A stretch of DNA of 64,000 nucleotides from Prunus persica. Lineage: Eukaryota > Streptophyta > Magnoliopsida > Rosales > Rosaceae. The stretch lies in contig NC_034009.1 of NCBI RefSeq assembly GCF_000346465.2, positions 35,595,557-35,659,556 on the forward strand, read 5' to 3'. Below the pieces are notes generated by a model. That model was given only the letters and a program-made list of their open reading frames with translations, was not told the origin of the DNA and did no database searches. Below are positions 35,566 to 46,548 of this stretch, one piece after another (position 1 is the stretch's first letter; the number at the start of each line of letters is the position of its first letter). The position numbers were made by a program, and so were the translations under genes.

Positions 35566-35745
35566 CGCCGCCGGCCACCACTGCCGGAATCCTGCCGCCG
35601 GCCACCACCGCCGGACTCCCGCTACTGGCCACCTGCCACCACCATCGTTGGCCGCCACCGCCCGTCGCCGACCACCACCGTCGGACTCCCGCCGCCGGCC
35701 ACCTGCCACCACCACCGTTGGCCGCCATCGCCTGCCACCGTCTGT
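35566..35745. repeat. GC-rich CCGCCGGCCACC minisatellite
   Basis: Irregular tandem copies of a unit of about 30 bp containing CCGCCGGCCACCACCG and GGACTCCCG. It is strikingly GC-rich in an AT-rich setting. Both strands are open for over 100 codons, but the product is just the translated repeat, so I do not call a gene. Confidence 0.8.
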
Positions 35746-35799
35746 AGATGACCAACTCCGTTGCCCTTTATTCACCTTTAAAAAAAAGATTGTGTCATT

Positions 35800-35872
35800 G
35801 AATGGACTCGAACCTTGACCTTCAAAGGAGGAAGGCTCACTCACAAACCACTACACCAAACTTGATTTTGTA
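35800..35872 (-). repeat. tRNA-derived SINE-like head
   Basis: On the minus strand it shows an A-box-like TGGTGTAGTGGT and, about 40 bp on, a B box GGTTCGAGTCC, the internal RNA polymerase III promoter of tRNA-derived SINEs. It does not fold as a tRNA that I can see. It lies directly beside the GC-rich minisatellite, which may be part of the same repeat. Confidence 0.55.
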
Positions 35873-36061
35873 ATATTTATTCAATTATACAATATTTATA
35901 TAAACAATCAATGGTTTATTAAAAAAAAAAAAAAAAAAAAAACATTTCAACACTTATTCACACAAAAACTACAAATAAAAACATAAACTGCAACAAAAAT
36001 ATAATGTAGATATCAATTATGTTAAAAAAACAAAAACAAAAACGAAAACAACTACAAAAAC

Positions 36062-36440
36062 AATTGTAATTAAATGAAAACTGCAATGCAGTTTCCGGTT
36101 TCCAAAAGTCCAATTTTGAGTTCTCTTGCTCTTAGGTAGTTCTACTCTTCTCTTGCCCACCTAATTCCTCATCTAGGTAGCTTCTACTCTTTAAATTGGT
36201 GAGGTTGAAGACCAAGGAAAGAGCAAAAATCCAATTGTAATTAAATGAAAACTGCAATGCAGTTTCCAAAAGTCCAATTTTGAGTTCTCTTGCTCTTGAA
36301 TAGTTCTACTCTTCTCTTGCCCACCCAATTCCTTATCTGGGTAGCCTCTACTCTTCAAATTGGTGAGATTGAAGGCCAAGAAAAGAGCAAAAATCCAATT
36401 GTAATTACAAAAACTGCAATGCAGTTTCCGAAACTGTAAT
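36062..36440. repeat. Tandem repeat of about 165 bp, 2.3 copies
   Basis: Copies at about 36062-36231 and 36232-36396 and a partial third to about 36440. Each starts with CAATTGTAATTA and contains CTGCAATGCAGTTTCC and ACTCTTCTCTTGCCCACC. Differences are a few substitutions and one 7-bp repeat. Non-coding. Confidence 0.85.
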
Positions 36441-37015
36441 GTAGTTTGTTCAAAACTATAATGCAGAACTTGTATAAAATTTTACTGAACTAAAGCTTAA
36501 ATGGTATTGCAAAATATCATATGAATTTTTATTTATTTATTTTTGTTTTGTACCCAAGGGAAAATACAACAGAACGACTCGGTTGTATGTGTCAATTAAC
36601 TATTAGGATTGAGAAGCCACGTAAAATCAACACCACATATGTTCCCCTGTGGCTTCGGTGGCTAACCCACTATATGAAAAACATTACAGACACGAGTTAC
36701 AGGCATATGGAAACGAAACTATTGGTGTAAAATTGAAGATATTGACCTTGTGTGCATCTACATCAGTGTAATGATGAGCAGTATCATAAGAAGATACAAA
36801 CCCCTGGGACCTAAGAAACTTGTAAACATGTCCACGTTTGCTTCCATTCCAGTCAGTGAAGCAAGAATAGATTGCAACAAAAGGCAAAATGAGAGCAAAA
36901 TCTACATCAAATACTTCAAAATCAACTTCTCAAACCAAAACATAACTACAAAATTGAAATAAGAATTTGATCTAGAAAACATATACCTTACCAGATTAAA
37001 AACAGAGTTTCGCGT
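36441..37015. other. Unassigned intergenic DNA
   Basis: A minus-strand frame at 36684-36887 encodes 67 residues with no feature I recognise. Nothing else is coding. Possibly a gene fragment; not supported as a gene. Confidence 0.35.
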
Positions 37016-37220
37016 GAGCAGAAGGAAGATGAGAGAGAGGGTGTCGTTGTCGATGGAGCAAATAAGGAAGAGGAGAGAGAGCGGTGTCGTCATCGTTGAT
37101 TGAGCGAAGAAGGAAGAGGAGAAAGAGATGGCGTCGTATCTTCGATGGAGAGAAGAGGGAAGATGAGAGAGAGGGCGTCGTCGTCGATGGAGTGAATAAG
37201 GAAGAGGGGAAAGAGAGGGG
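37016..37220. repeat. Purine-rich minisatellite (GGAAGA/GTCGTCGTCGATGG)
   Basis: About 3.5 imperfect copies of a unit of roughly 58 bp: a purine-rich part (GGAAGATGAGAGAGAG type) followed by GTCG repeats and CGATGGAG. Either strand gives low-complexity translations only. Confidence 0.8.
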
Positions 37221-39220
37221 CTGAGATATGGTTTTAAACAAAAGGGTAAAATTGTATTTTATCTTTATAATTTAGACAGGCCCAACGAATTTGGGCCTCC
37301 TCTTTGGCTTAATCCAAAATAACAATTCTTTTCTAAGTATTAAAACCTAAACAAAAATACCAAATGTCTCAAATACTAATTAGTAAAGTAAATTATGTCT
37401 AATACCTAATTTTTCTGAGGTTTTATTACTTATTTATTAGATTAATGATATCTCATTTGTCTTCGTAATAAGTTTGTACCACAAAACAAATGTTTCTTAT
37501 GAATTACACAAAATAATAATGATGTCATTTATTTAGGTCTGAAATAATGATATCATTAGGTAGCTTAAATAGTTTTTTTGTTGTCAAATTGGAATCTCGA
37601 GCCTTTGCATTTATGGATGGTGCATTTATTTGCATTTCGCTAAATATATGCCATTGCAATAATCTAATAACTTAAAATAGGTTTATTATCACAAAATGTC
37701 CATAAAGTTTATGAAACTATCAGATTGTACCCTTAATGTTTTTTTTTTTGTCATTCGTGGTCCTCAAGGTTATTATATGTGATCAGAAATAGTCCCTGCC
37801 GTTAGGTTCTGTAAAAAACTTTGTTAGTTTCTTCCCCTCATATTCTTTTTTTCTTTTGATCGAGAAAGTAATTTGCATTCCCCTCATAATCAGATTGCAA
37901 TGGATCTGTCTTTATTTTGCCTTCAAAGAAATTACGCATTCAAGACTTTTGGAGTTTTTTCATTTCATTTGGATTTGAATATTCATTCAACCATGGGCAA
38001 TTTTTCATCCAGAGAAAAGAAGATTGCGTAGAAGAGAAAAAGAAAAAAACTTGATGATGTGTCTTGTTCTAAGGGATTAGATTATTGCAATGCTCTAAAT
38101 TTAGCAAAATACAAGTAAATTACACCGACTCTAAATACAAAAACTTAGAATCATCCAAATTATATCTTAAATAGTTAAAATATATTCATGCAAATGAGGT
38201 ACTGTTAATTCCCAAGAAGCACTTGTACTAGAAGAAATATACATCATCATTCATTAATAGCTCAGAACGTCTCACACGCGACTGATGCTAGTGCTACACT
38301 TTTTTTATTCTCTTCGAATGCAGGTTTTTGGTCTGAGTTGTTGTAAAGTAAGGACCACGTGACAGAATTTCCCTTGAAAACAAGAACAATCTGATGATGA
38401 TTTTGATTATCTTATGAAATTGATTGAAAATAGCGACCGTGTGTGATTGGGTTTGGACAAAACAAGATGAAGCTGTCAATTTTAAATGTCTTTGAAAGAA
38501 ATGTGAATCACATTACTTGATCTTACAAATGTCATTGCATCCTTCTAGGTCAAATGTCAAGCTGTTGCTGCGCAATGTCGTTTGTCCTTTTCTTTGGTGT
38601 GCATTTGTCTCAAGGGTCTTGATCTTCATAAGGAAGCCACCGTGTGGGCCTGCTATAGTCCATGATTAAGAAAGTCAGCTTATGGTGGGCCTTCAGTCTG
38701 AAATCATAAACTTAGAGCATCTCGAATACCAATAGTCGTAGCAAATTAAACTTTTCAAATTGAAGTTTATTAACTTACGTGACAATTTGAAAAGCTTTGT
38801 TTGCTTGCTATTTTAATATTTTTGTGCATCAACAAACTCTTCAATTTAATTAATGCAATATTATAAAAAAGAATAAAAAATATAAAAATATATGAAAAAT
38901 ATCTATGTATTTATTGTTTGAAAAAAAATAAATAAATAACATGTTTTTAATATTTTTCAAGGTAAGTTGTATTTTCCTAAAGTAAAATTAAATGTTTTGA
39001 AAAGCCTATGTTACCCTTCATCAAAATTAAAAGAGAAAACAAATTGTGTCATAGCCTCCCACCTCTCTGTCCAATTCGCAGCCCCCTCCGTCCAGTTCAC
39101 AGTCCCTCTCTACCGCAAACTTAACCTAAAAGGCCCCAAGAAATTCTTGACTCGCAGAGATAAGGTTTTGGACCCATGGAATGTGATGATAAAAGCCAAC
39201 TATTAAATAAAGTGATTCTC

Positions 39221-39222
<2 letters not shown>
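37221..39222. other. Intergenic with transposon debris
   Basis: 37683-37830 resembles one half of the long-TIR element at 11271-11605 (TATCACAAAATG., GTGGTCCTCAAGG). The block from about 38713 begins GAGCATCTCGAATACC, like a MITE end, but I could not pair it with a right end. No gene seen. Confidence 0.5.

Positions 39223-39254
<32 letters not shown>
39223..39254. repeat. (GA)n microsatellite
   Basis: About 16 GA units. Confidence 0.95.
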
Positions 39255-39259
<5 letters not shown>

Positions 39260-40161
39260 GAAGGAGAGGGGGTAGAGGCAATGCAGCCAAGGTCTGCAGT
39301 CGTCTTCTTTCTTTTTTTGAATTAATTTTGTTTCAAGGGTAAAATTGAAACCTAATGTCTAGCTGGAAAATAATTTAATTAATGGAGGAAAAAAAGACAC
39401 ATGTCAATATATGAATGGAAGTATCACCAGCTGACATGTTGATACTGTATCATTCTATAATTTTTCGTTGGAGAGGGTTTTGATGATGTGGCTTACTTAT
39501 TTTTGCATTCCAATACTGTTGAACAGTCTGTTGTTATTAGGACCCTTTAAGCTTATTATTTATTATTTATTTTGTTTTATTTTATTTTATTCATATATAA
39601 TGTTTGTTGGCTGTGGGCACCCCTTGTATTTTTTTGTATTTTAATAGACCCAGAAGAAAATTAGAGTAAATTTGAGAGTGAATAATCTAATACATCAAAA
39701 CTTAGTTTTATTCATGTTCGATGTCTAAATAAAAGACAGAACATATTACACTCTCAATTTGTCATTGTGCACTCCCAAGTTCGAGCTCAAGACTTGTTCC
39801 ACAAAGAGTGCATGATGACATTTCAAAAGCGTGAATTGCAATACCGTAAAACAATACCAATAATCCAACTTGCTGCCATACTCGGATCGGATAGATGAGA
39901 TTATTATTATTTTCCCCAAGAATTGCTCATGTACAAGATGCCAAGTGGAGACAGACAGAGAGCGGTCAGTCTGATTGACTGCAACTATTTATGTCATAAC
40001 AAAAATTAAAAAAAAATAAAACAAAGACTAGCTTAGGAGGAGGTTCTTAATCAGCTTAGTTTATTTGAAGTAATCTAATCCAGACAAACTGTTGAACCCA
40101 AAGTGCATGAGATTCCAGAGAATCGAGCTAGCTAGGTTATGCTTATGGTCAACATTATTAA
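39255..40161. other. 3' flank of MYB-C
   Basis: AT-rich DNA downstream of the minus-strand MYB gene; nothing coding seen. Confidence 0.5.
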
Positions 40162-41180
40162 TTAATGGTGGAAACAGTCATCATCTCCCATCCAATCCTT
40201 GTAATCCTCAGAGAACCACAGAGGTGCATGATGAGACGATGCCCATTTGTAGTTCTTTGAGCCCTCATTGTTGTCGTCCAACTGATGGCATATTTTCCAG
40301 AATTCTGAATCTGGGTTGTTAATTCCAGACATCAAAAGCTCCCCGACGTCGAAATCCAACATGAGGTCCTCCGAAGCTGTCGTGTCTTCTTGTTCAGAGC
40401 TGTAGTAGTTGGCAGCAGCCGCCTTCTTCTTCGCCACCAAGTCCCCGTGATTTCCATCGGCGTGGTGAGGAAAGATGGCTTCTTGTTGTGCGTGTGGGGT
40501 GACAAGAACCTTGTTGAATCTTAATGCCTTTGTACGGACTGCAATGTTGGTCGACGGTTGAGTTTTATCTGTGGACGTTGGTAACTTGGTGCTCTTGTTT
40601 CTCTTCTTCTTCGTGTTGTCGTTAACAGCACCAGAGGATTGCTTTGTTTGTTGATCCGTACAGTTCACCTTCTTCCCTAAGGTTGTGTTCCAGTAGTTTT
40701 TGATCTCATTGTCTGTTCGCCCTGGGATTCTCCCTGCTATCAGTGACCATCTGCAAATTAATTAACACCCAACATATTAAGAAAAAAGAAAGAAGAAAAA
40801 AGGGGTGAGAAATTATAAAGAGTAGAAAACCTGTTGCCTAATAGCTTGTGTAGCCTAATGATGAGATCCTCTTCCTCCTGAGTTATATTTCCCCTTTTGA
40901 TATCAGGTCTAAGATAATTCAGCCACCTCAGTCTGCAGCTCTTTCCACATCTCTTGAGACCTGCACCAAATTGACATCTTGTTAATTTAATGAACATTAT
41001 TTATAAGGCTTGTTTAAATTGACAAATTATTCCTGCACTGCACTCACCAGCTTCCTTTGGGATCTTTCTCCATTTTCCTTCTCCATGGGTTCTGATGTAA
41101 TCTGTGAGAGTTTGGTCCTCAAGAGCAGTCCAAGCTCCTCTGTTCAGTCCTACCTTAGAGCAACAAGGAGTTCTTCCCAT
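40162..41180 (-). CDS. TT2-like R2R3-MYB, subgroup 5 (MYB-C)
   Basis: Exons 41180-41048, 40960-40831, 40750-40162 (133, 130, 589 bp) on the minus strand; 283 residues. It starts [21 protein letters not shown]3 carries the bHLH-interaction motif ([20 protein letters not shown]) and the [10 protein letters not shown] helix. After the MYB domain there is [13 protein letters not shown], which matches the subgroup-5 pattern of TT2/MYB123, followed by an acidic stretch ([12 protein letters not shown]). By family, such proteins activate anthocyanidin/leucoanthocyanidin reductase genes for proanthocyanidins in a MYB-bHLH-WD40 complex; the role here is inferred. I took the ATG at 41180 rather than an in-frame ATG 22 codons upstream, because MGRxPCC is the conserved start. 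Confidence 0.9.
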
Positions 41181-42613
41181 TTTTCCAAACTTCGGCAAAT
41201 TGGCAATCTTAATTATTCTTATCGTATATATGCCTGTCTTTTGCAAAAGATATATAGCTATACCTTTTCATATGGGATCTTGAGATAGCTATTGGGGGAT
41301 GGAGTGATAGATCTTGGTACAAATCAATCTTATATATAAGTGAATCTTTCATTAAATAACTTAAATTAACATATGTTTTCAATTTGGAATTAAAAAAATC
41401 TCCACTATATGCATAAAAATTATAACCAGTGGCAGTGCTACGTACAATAGTAAACTATATTCACTGCATTGGGCTTTGCTAGGACTAGGACGCAATCAAT
41501 CTCACCCTTTTTAATTTGTTGTTGTTTGCAGTAATTATATTTTTGTTTTTGTGTCTAGAAATCTTACATTAAAGTGTCGGTGAAATCAGTGAGGCATAGC
41601 TTAATTGGTTGAACTACCATTCATATAAATAGAAGTTCAAAACTCCCAAATACTCAATAAATATGTAAATAAATCCCCTCCACCAATCACCTAAAGTGTC
41701 TGCGAAACAAATAAAAAAAATTTCTACAATGTGCTGTCAAAAGCACATGTAGAATAGCAGCGAAATATAAATGTAGTCGTCCCTACATGCTGCGTTATAA
41801 AAACAATTAATATATATCTCATCTCCCTTACATAGATTGGGGCGTGTTGGTGGATGGATACGTGCCTTAAGGGTTGTTTGTTGTCTTTACGCGAAACTCT
41901 AGGTCCTGCTCTCTCTGCGTCAATGGGTAGGTGCGACTTTGATATAATTACAAGGATTATTATTATTATTATTATTTGAAAGAATAGCGATAGGATTTTT
42001 ATTGATAGGAAAAACATAACCAGTACAAAAAATTGGGAAATGTTTTTGGAATTAGGCGAGTTTCTCTACACATATGGGGCTCGATCGTCGGTCTAACTGA
42101 GTAGCCTTACATACTCAACTGCAAGTAGAAGCATGAACCTAATCACTGATAAAGTACCCCGTCTCCCTAGGATCATAATATTGTATGGAATTCACGCACA
42201 TTAGTCAGCATTTATCTGCCCTATATCTTGGTCATGGTATGGACTCATGTGCATATAAAAAATGCGTAGATTTCTACTAGCCTCAATGGAGGAGTTGGTA
42301 TAATAATGGTAGCAAAGTTTGGAAACGACAGAAGGGTAGTAGAGATATTGATGAAGGATGAGTCCATGCCATTTGCAATAACTTTCAAGCAAACGACTGT
42401 CGTATTGGTCAAGCAAGTTGGGTGGTAGAGAGGGGTCCCTAGCAAGCAGGAATTGAATTGCTCACCCCTTATCAGGAAATAGTTTTTCTCATAATTTACT
42501 TATCCCACTTCCATTTCTAGCGGTGGATCCACCTGTTTCTAACAAGCTATTTACTCCTTTCTGTAACTGCCACTTCTCCCCCACACTCAATTTAATTATA
42601 ATGTTGAGAACTC

Positions 42614-42615
<2 letters not shown>
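41181..42615. other. Upstream of MYB-C; worn SINE-like patch
   Basis: Promoter DNA of the MYB gene at 41 kb, including a TATATATAAG run on the minus strand near 41330. About 41590-41700 has A-box-like (TAGCTTAATTGGTTG) and B-box-like (AGTTCAAAACTCC) words of a decayed tRNA-derived SINE. No coding region. Confidence 0.45.

Positions 42616-42701
<86 letters not shown>
42616..42701. repeat. Long (CT)n microsatellite
   Basis: About 43 uninterrupted CT units, then a short TG run. The longest simple repeat in the window and a likely polymorphic marker. Confidence 0.97.
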
Positions 42702-42708
<7 letters not shown>

Positions 42709-42974
42709 GTTCGTTGGTTTGTTCGATTGGTCTGCATATTGGCATGGGAATAACACATATGGGAGAATAATGGCATGAAGTACAAATTAGTGTATTTAAT
42801 TTATTTTAGTGACAATATTACAAAGTTGATGATGAATCACTGAATTGGCATGAATCATTAATGTGGAAGAGTGCGCAAAGTTGAACTTGGAAGAGGTAAT
42901 TATTGGTACAATTAACGGTTTTTGGGGGGGCGCATAATTGCATTATAATTAAATCAGTAGTTTATTGCCTACAC

Positions 42975-44565
42975 ACTACACATCTACTAAAAGTTTTTAT
43001 CAAAAATAGCCAAAATTTACCATAAAATTTTCATAAATATCAATCTTCATAAAAACTTTCAAAAATAACCTAAATAGACTTGAATGCCCTCAAACTAAGT
43101 GAGTGGGGCCAACTTTTATTTTTTCTTTTAAGAACTTATTTGTCCAGATTCTAAAACAATTTGCATTATATGACAATAGAAAGAACCTAGGATCCTAGAT
43201 TACATCATCGATGAAGAAAAACTAATCCAAATATGATACTCAATAAGAAAAACGTAGCAAAGAATATACATTTTAACCAAGTGCAATTTGTTAAATTCAA
43301 AGAGACAGGTCAGCGGCCCACTATTAGCAACATTGATATTATCCTCAACTTAACCATATGTTTAGCATGAGAATTTATCAAAAATAGCCAAAACTTGACC
43401 CCAAATTTTAAAAATGTCAATTTTTATAAATATTTCAAATACAGCCAAAAACTCACCTAAATAGACACAAATGCTTTCAAATTTAAAAACTCATATAAAC
43501 CTGAAAAAAAAAACTTTAAAATATTTTTTAACCCACGTTTATATAGAAGAACATAAGTTAATTTATATCATCCTATTTATTGATAAATGAATATATTTGT
43601 TCTCAAAGGGTGATGCCATAAATTACGTACAGTGTGCACAAGAGAACACACTCGATCAAAAGTAACCCAAGTAAACTAAAAGTATCAATCCAGCACAACA
43701 TCAGTAAAATAGCTAATACTTAATAATCTGCAATCTATAATCTGCAGCATACAAAATCGCTTCCACCAATCTTAGCTTCCAGAGCTATAAAATAGTTGCT
43801 TCCATCGTGACCAAGAATATGGAATCTCTCCAGGATAAATTTCCCTTGCTTGTATTTCTGGCTTTTCTCCGGTGCTGACTCATATTGCTACTCCACCACA
43901 TGAAACACAAGATATGTTAGCAACAGTATGTAATCATTCTCTCCAAGTGTGACATTTACAACTTTATAAAAAAAAATAATAATAATAAGTCTTTCCATGT
44001 CTGTAGTGAAATGACTTAGAAAGTATGTCATCAACAAGAGCAAGATGGGATTTTGCAGTACTTGCAGCTGTAGATGTTTCCTTCAAGATTGATCGCAAAC
44101 AGTCTTCACGTGTCGTCACTCTACATCTTTAAGCTGTCTTAATTTATTTTCTGCTAGTTATAGAGGGAGAAGAATAGCAACAAAACCTATCGATTCATAC
44201 TGTGTTGCACACTCTCTTATTTTCTTCTTTTTTCTTTGTCTGACTGGCTTTTATTTATTTATTTATGTGCGTTTTTGTTTTGAAGGTTTTTTTTTTTTTT
44301 TTTTAAGAAGACTTTTCCTATTGATAGGGACATAGCATACTAAACTCACACACACCGTACGGATGCTAGAACTCAAATCCAGGACCTTGTTTGAGGGAAT
44401 AAATATTTCAAACCACTACACTAGTGAGTCCTTTGTGAGGATATTTAAATCTATTTAAGTGAGCTTTTAGCTATTTTTGAATTTTTTTTAAAAAACTGAT
44501 ATTTATAAAAACGAGGAGTAAATTTTAGCTATTTTTTATAAGAACTCATCTACTACAAGGTGCCG
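42975..44565. mobile_element. Long-TIR (Mutator-like?) non-autonomous element
   Basis: The left arm (about 42975-43065: CATCTACTAAAAGTTTTTAT. AAAATAGCCAAAATTTAC) pairs with the complement of the right arm (about 44455-44560) over some 75 bp with mismatches. An extra copy of the arm lies at about 43370-43460, suggesting a nested or duplicated end. The interior (about 43.7-44.2 kb) is less AT-rich and non-repetitive but has no long frame; it could be captured host DNA. No clear target duplication was found, so borders are approximate. Confidence 0.55.
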
Positions 44566-44790
44566 AGCTACCGTGTTAGGCTGTTATTGTACGTCGTCAT
44601 TTAATATTTACGCCTTTAAGTAAAATGGTATAAAAGTCAATAAGAGACGATATCAAACATGAAGCACTTGGAAATTCTTTGCCCGTGCTATCGTCACACT
44701 ATCACATAGACTACAAATCATCTATAATTTTTTTAGGACATATAAATCTATCTATTTACGTGCGACAATAACAGGGCAATAGTGGAGAAG

Positions 44791-44792
<2 letters not shown>

Positions 44793-44826
<34 letters not shown>
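44793..44826. repeat. (GA)n microsatellite
   Basis: About 17 GA units. Confidence 0.95.
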
Positions 44827-44829
<3 letters not shown>

Positions 44830-45590
44830 ATAGGATAATCAAATCAAATCCTTTTTTGTGTTATTGGGTTTGATCCTTTTATCTAAAATATATCGAGAAA
44901 CAAAAGCAGTGGCCTTTTTTGTTAGGACGCTGCTGGCCCAAACAAATATATGATTGTCCACCCAACTCTTTTATTTTATGAGGCCTATTAAATTTGAATT
45001 TTGGGAAGGGATTACCGCCTTTGGTCAATAAAAATATAAAATAAAATAAAATTTAGACCAATGGCCAGTGGTTTCTTTTGGGTTGCAATTCAAAGATCCC
45101 AATAGCCAATTTTGAGGTGACGAACGTTTATGGATAGGAGGAGACGTGGGAAGGGGGGTTTTATGGCACTTAAGCTCTACATAAGTAAAGTTTATGTAGC
45201 AAAGAATCCCATAAAGTTTCAATTTCCTCTCTCCATTAATCCAAAAACCCCACATTGCAAAAGATGTATTTTAACATTGGACTTCATTAAGCAAAGTAAA
45301 CACATACATTCACAAATTAAACTATTAACGTTTGTTTAGGTGACTCGATACAAATCATAATGTACAGGTCCCGCATAACATAAATCTACAACACGTAACA
45401 CGTTATTACTGTAGAGTCTTATAAAACAAAGATACATGTCTCAAAGTTCACCCAAACAAATTCCGCCATATGTTTAATCTCTCAAGGGCATAAAACACAA
45501 GTTTTCCCCCTACCTAGGCAGCTAGTTTATTCGGTGCTACTATAATACAAGATTTTGATAATGCCAACACATACACATGCGCTTATTTTA
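44827..45590. other. 3' flank of MYB-D
   Basis: No credible gene; AT-rich flank of the minus-strand MYB gene. Confidence 0.5.
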
Positions 45591-46548
45591 TTACATGATC
45601 CATTCTTCAGCTAAGTCCGTGAAAGCAGCCAGCTGAGCTCCAAAATCTGCCTCCACGTCATCGTCATGCATGGGTTTTGTACTAGAATATCCTCCGACTA
45701 TGACCCCGGCAAACAAATTGCTCATATTTGAAAAGTCAGTGTCCAGAAACTGTGAAAGGCTCATTTCCCTCGTGTAAAAATTCATCCACAAGTCATGAGA
45801 AGAATAGTCTTCTTCTTCCCTTGTCGCCGATGACGATAGTGACCCTTCACTGCTTTCTGATTCTGCATTCTGATTATTGTATTTGGGGACGTTGCTTAAT
45901 TTGTCTTCAGCTTTGGACTGTTGTTCTTGTTGTGGGTCTGAAGAGGCCTCCTCGGAGGGTCTACATGGTACAAAATTGTTTGGTAGTGGTTTCTTACACA
46001 AGTTGGTGTTCCAGTAGTTCTTGATTTCATTGTCTGTTCGCCCTGGAATTCTCCCCGCTATTAGAGACCATCTATACAAATCACAAAATATTAGAGTTCC
46101 TGTGTTCGAATATCCCCTTCTCCAATATCGTTTGTGTAAAAAAACAAAAAACAAATGATTTGAAGCAATTAGGGCAAGAGACCTGTTGCCTAAGAGTTTG
46201 TGGAGCCTGATGATTAGGTCTTCTTCATCTTGTGTAATGTTGCCTCGCTTGATATTCGGCCTCAGATAATTCAACCACCGAAGCCTACAGCTCTTCCCGC
46301 ATCTCTTAAGCCCTGCATTCAATCAAACAAATTAAACCACCAACAATATTCCCTTCGATGTAAATAATCAGAATTGCCATTATTAAGTTCGAAAAATAAT
46401 CTCTCTCAATATGACCTGCTTGTTTCTGAAGGCTACTCCATTTGCCTTCACCGTGATCTCTGATATAATCCGCAAGCAACTTGTCTTCTTGAGCAGTCCA
46501 CGGCCCTTTCTTGACTCCCTCCTTTGAACAACACGGTCTTCGACCCAT
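45591..46548 (-). CDS. R2R3-MYB transcription factor (MYB-D)
   Basis: Exons 46548-46416, 46312-46183, 46071-45591 (133, 130, 481 bp) on the minus strand, all GT-AG; 247 residues. It starts [21 protein letters not shown]2 and R3 are complete and R3 has the bHLH-interaction motif ([20 protein letters not shown]). The C-terminal half is Ser/Glu/Asp-rich, contains [20 protein letters not shown] and ends DLAEEWIM. No RTKA motif is present, so it is not a typical subgroup-5 protein, but the MYB domain is very close to those at 41 and 51 kb. Probably a bHLH-dependent activator; targets unknown. Confidence 0.9.

Noticed and set aside
35446..35844. Open frames of 121-132 codons on both strands
   Set aside because: They are translations of the GC-rich minisatellite (Gly/Arg/Ala/Val or Pro/His repeats) with no start context or domain.
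35800..35872. Possible functional tRNA gene
   Set aside because: A and B boxes are present, but I cannot draw acceptor, D and T stems; a tRNA-derived SINE remnant fits better.
36062..36440. Possible CRISPR-like array
   Set aside because: Units are about 165 bp and contiguous without unique spacers, in plant nuclear DNA; an ordinary tandem repeat.
36684..36887. Minus-strand 67-codon frame with a non-random look
   Set aside because: No family recognised and no flanking exons found; mentioned only as a possible fragment.
38713..39530. Possible large MITE starting GAGCATCTCGAATACC
   Set aside because: No right-hand inverted end or target duplication could be matched by eye.
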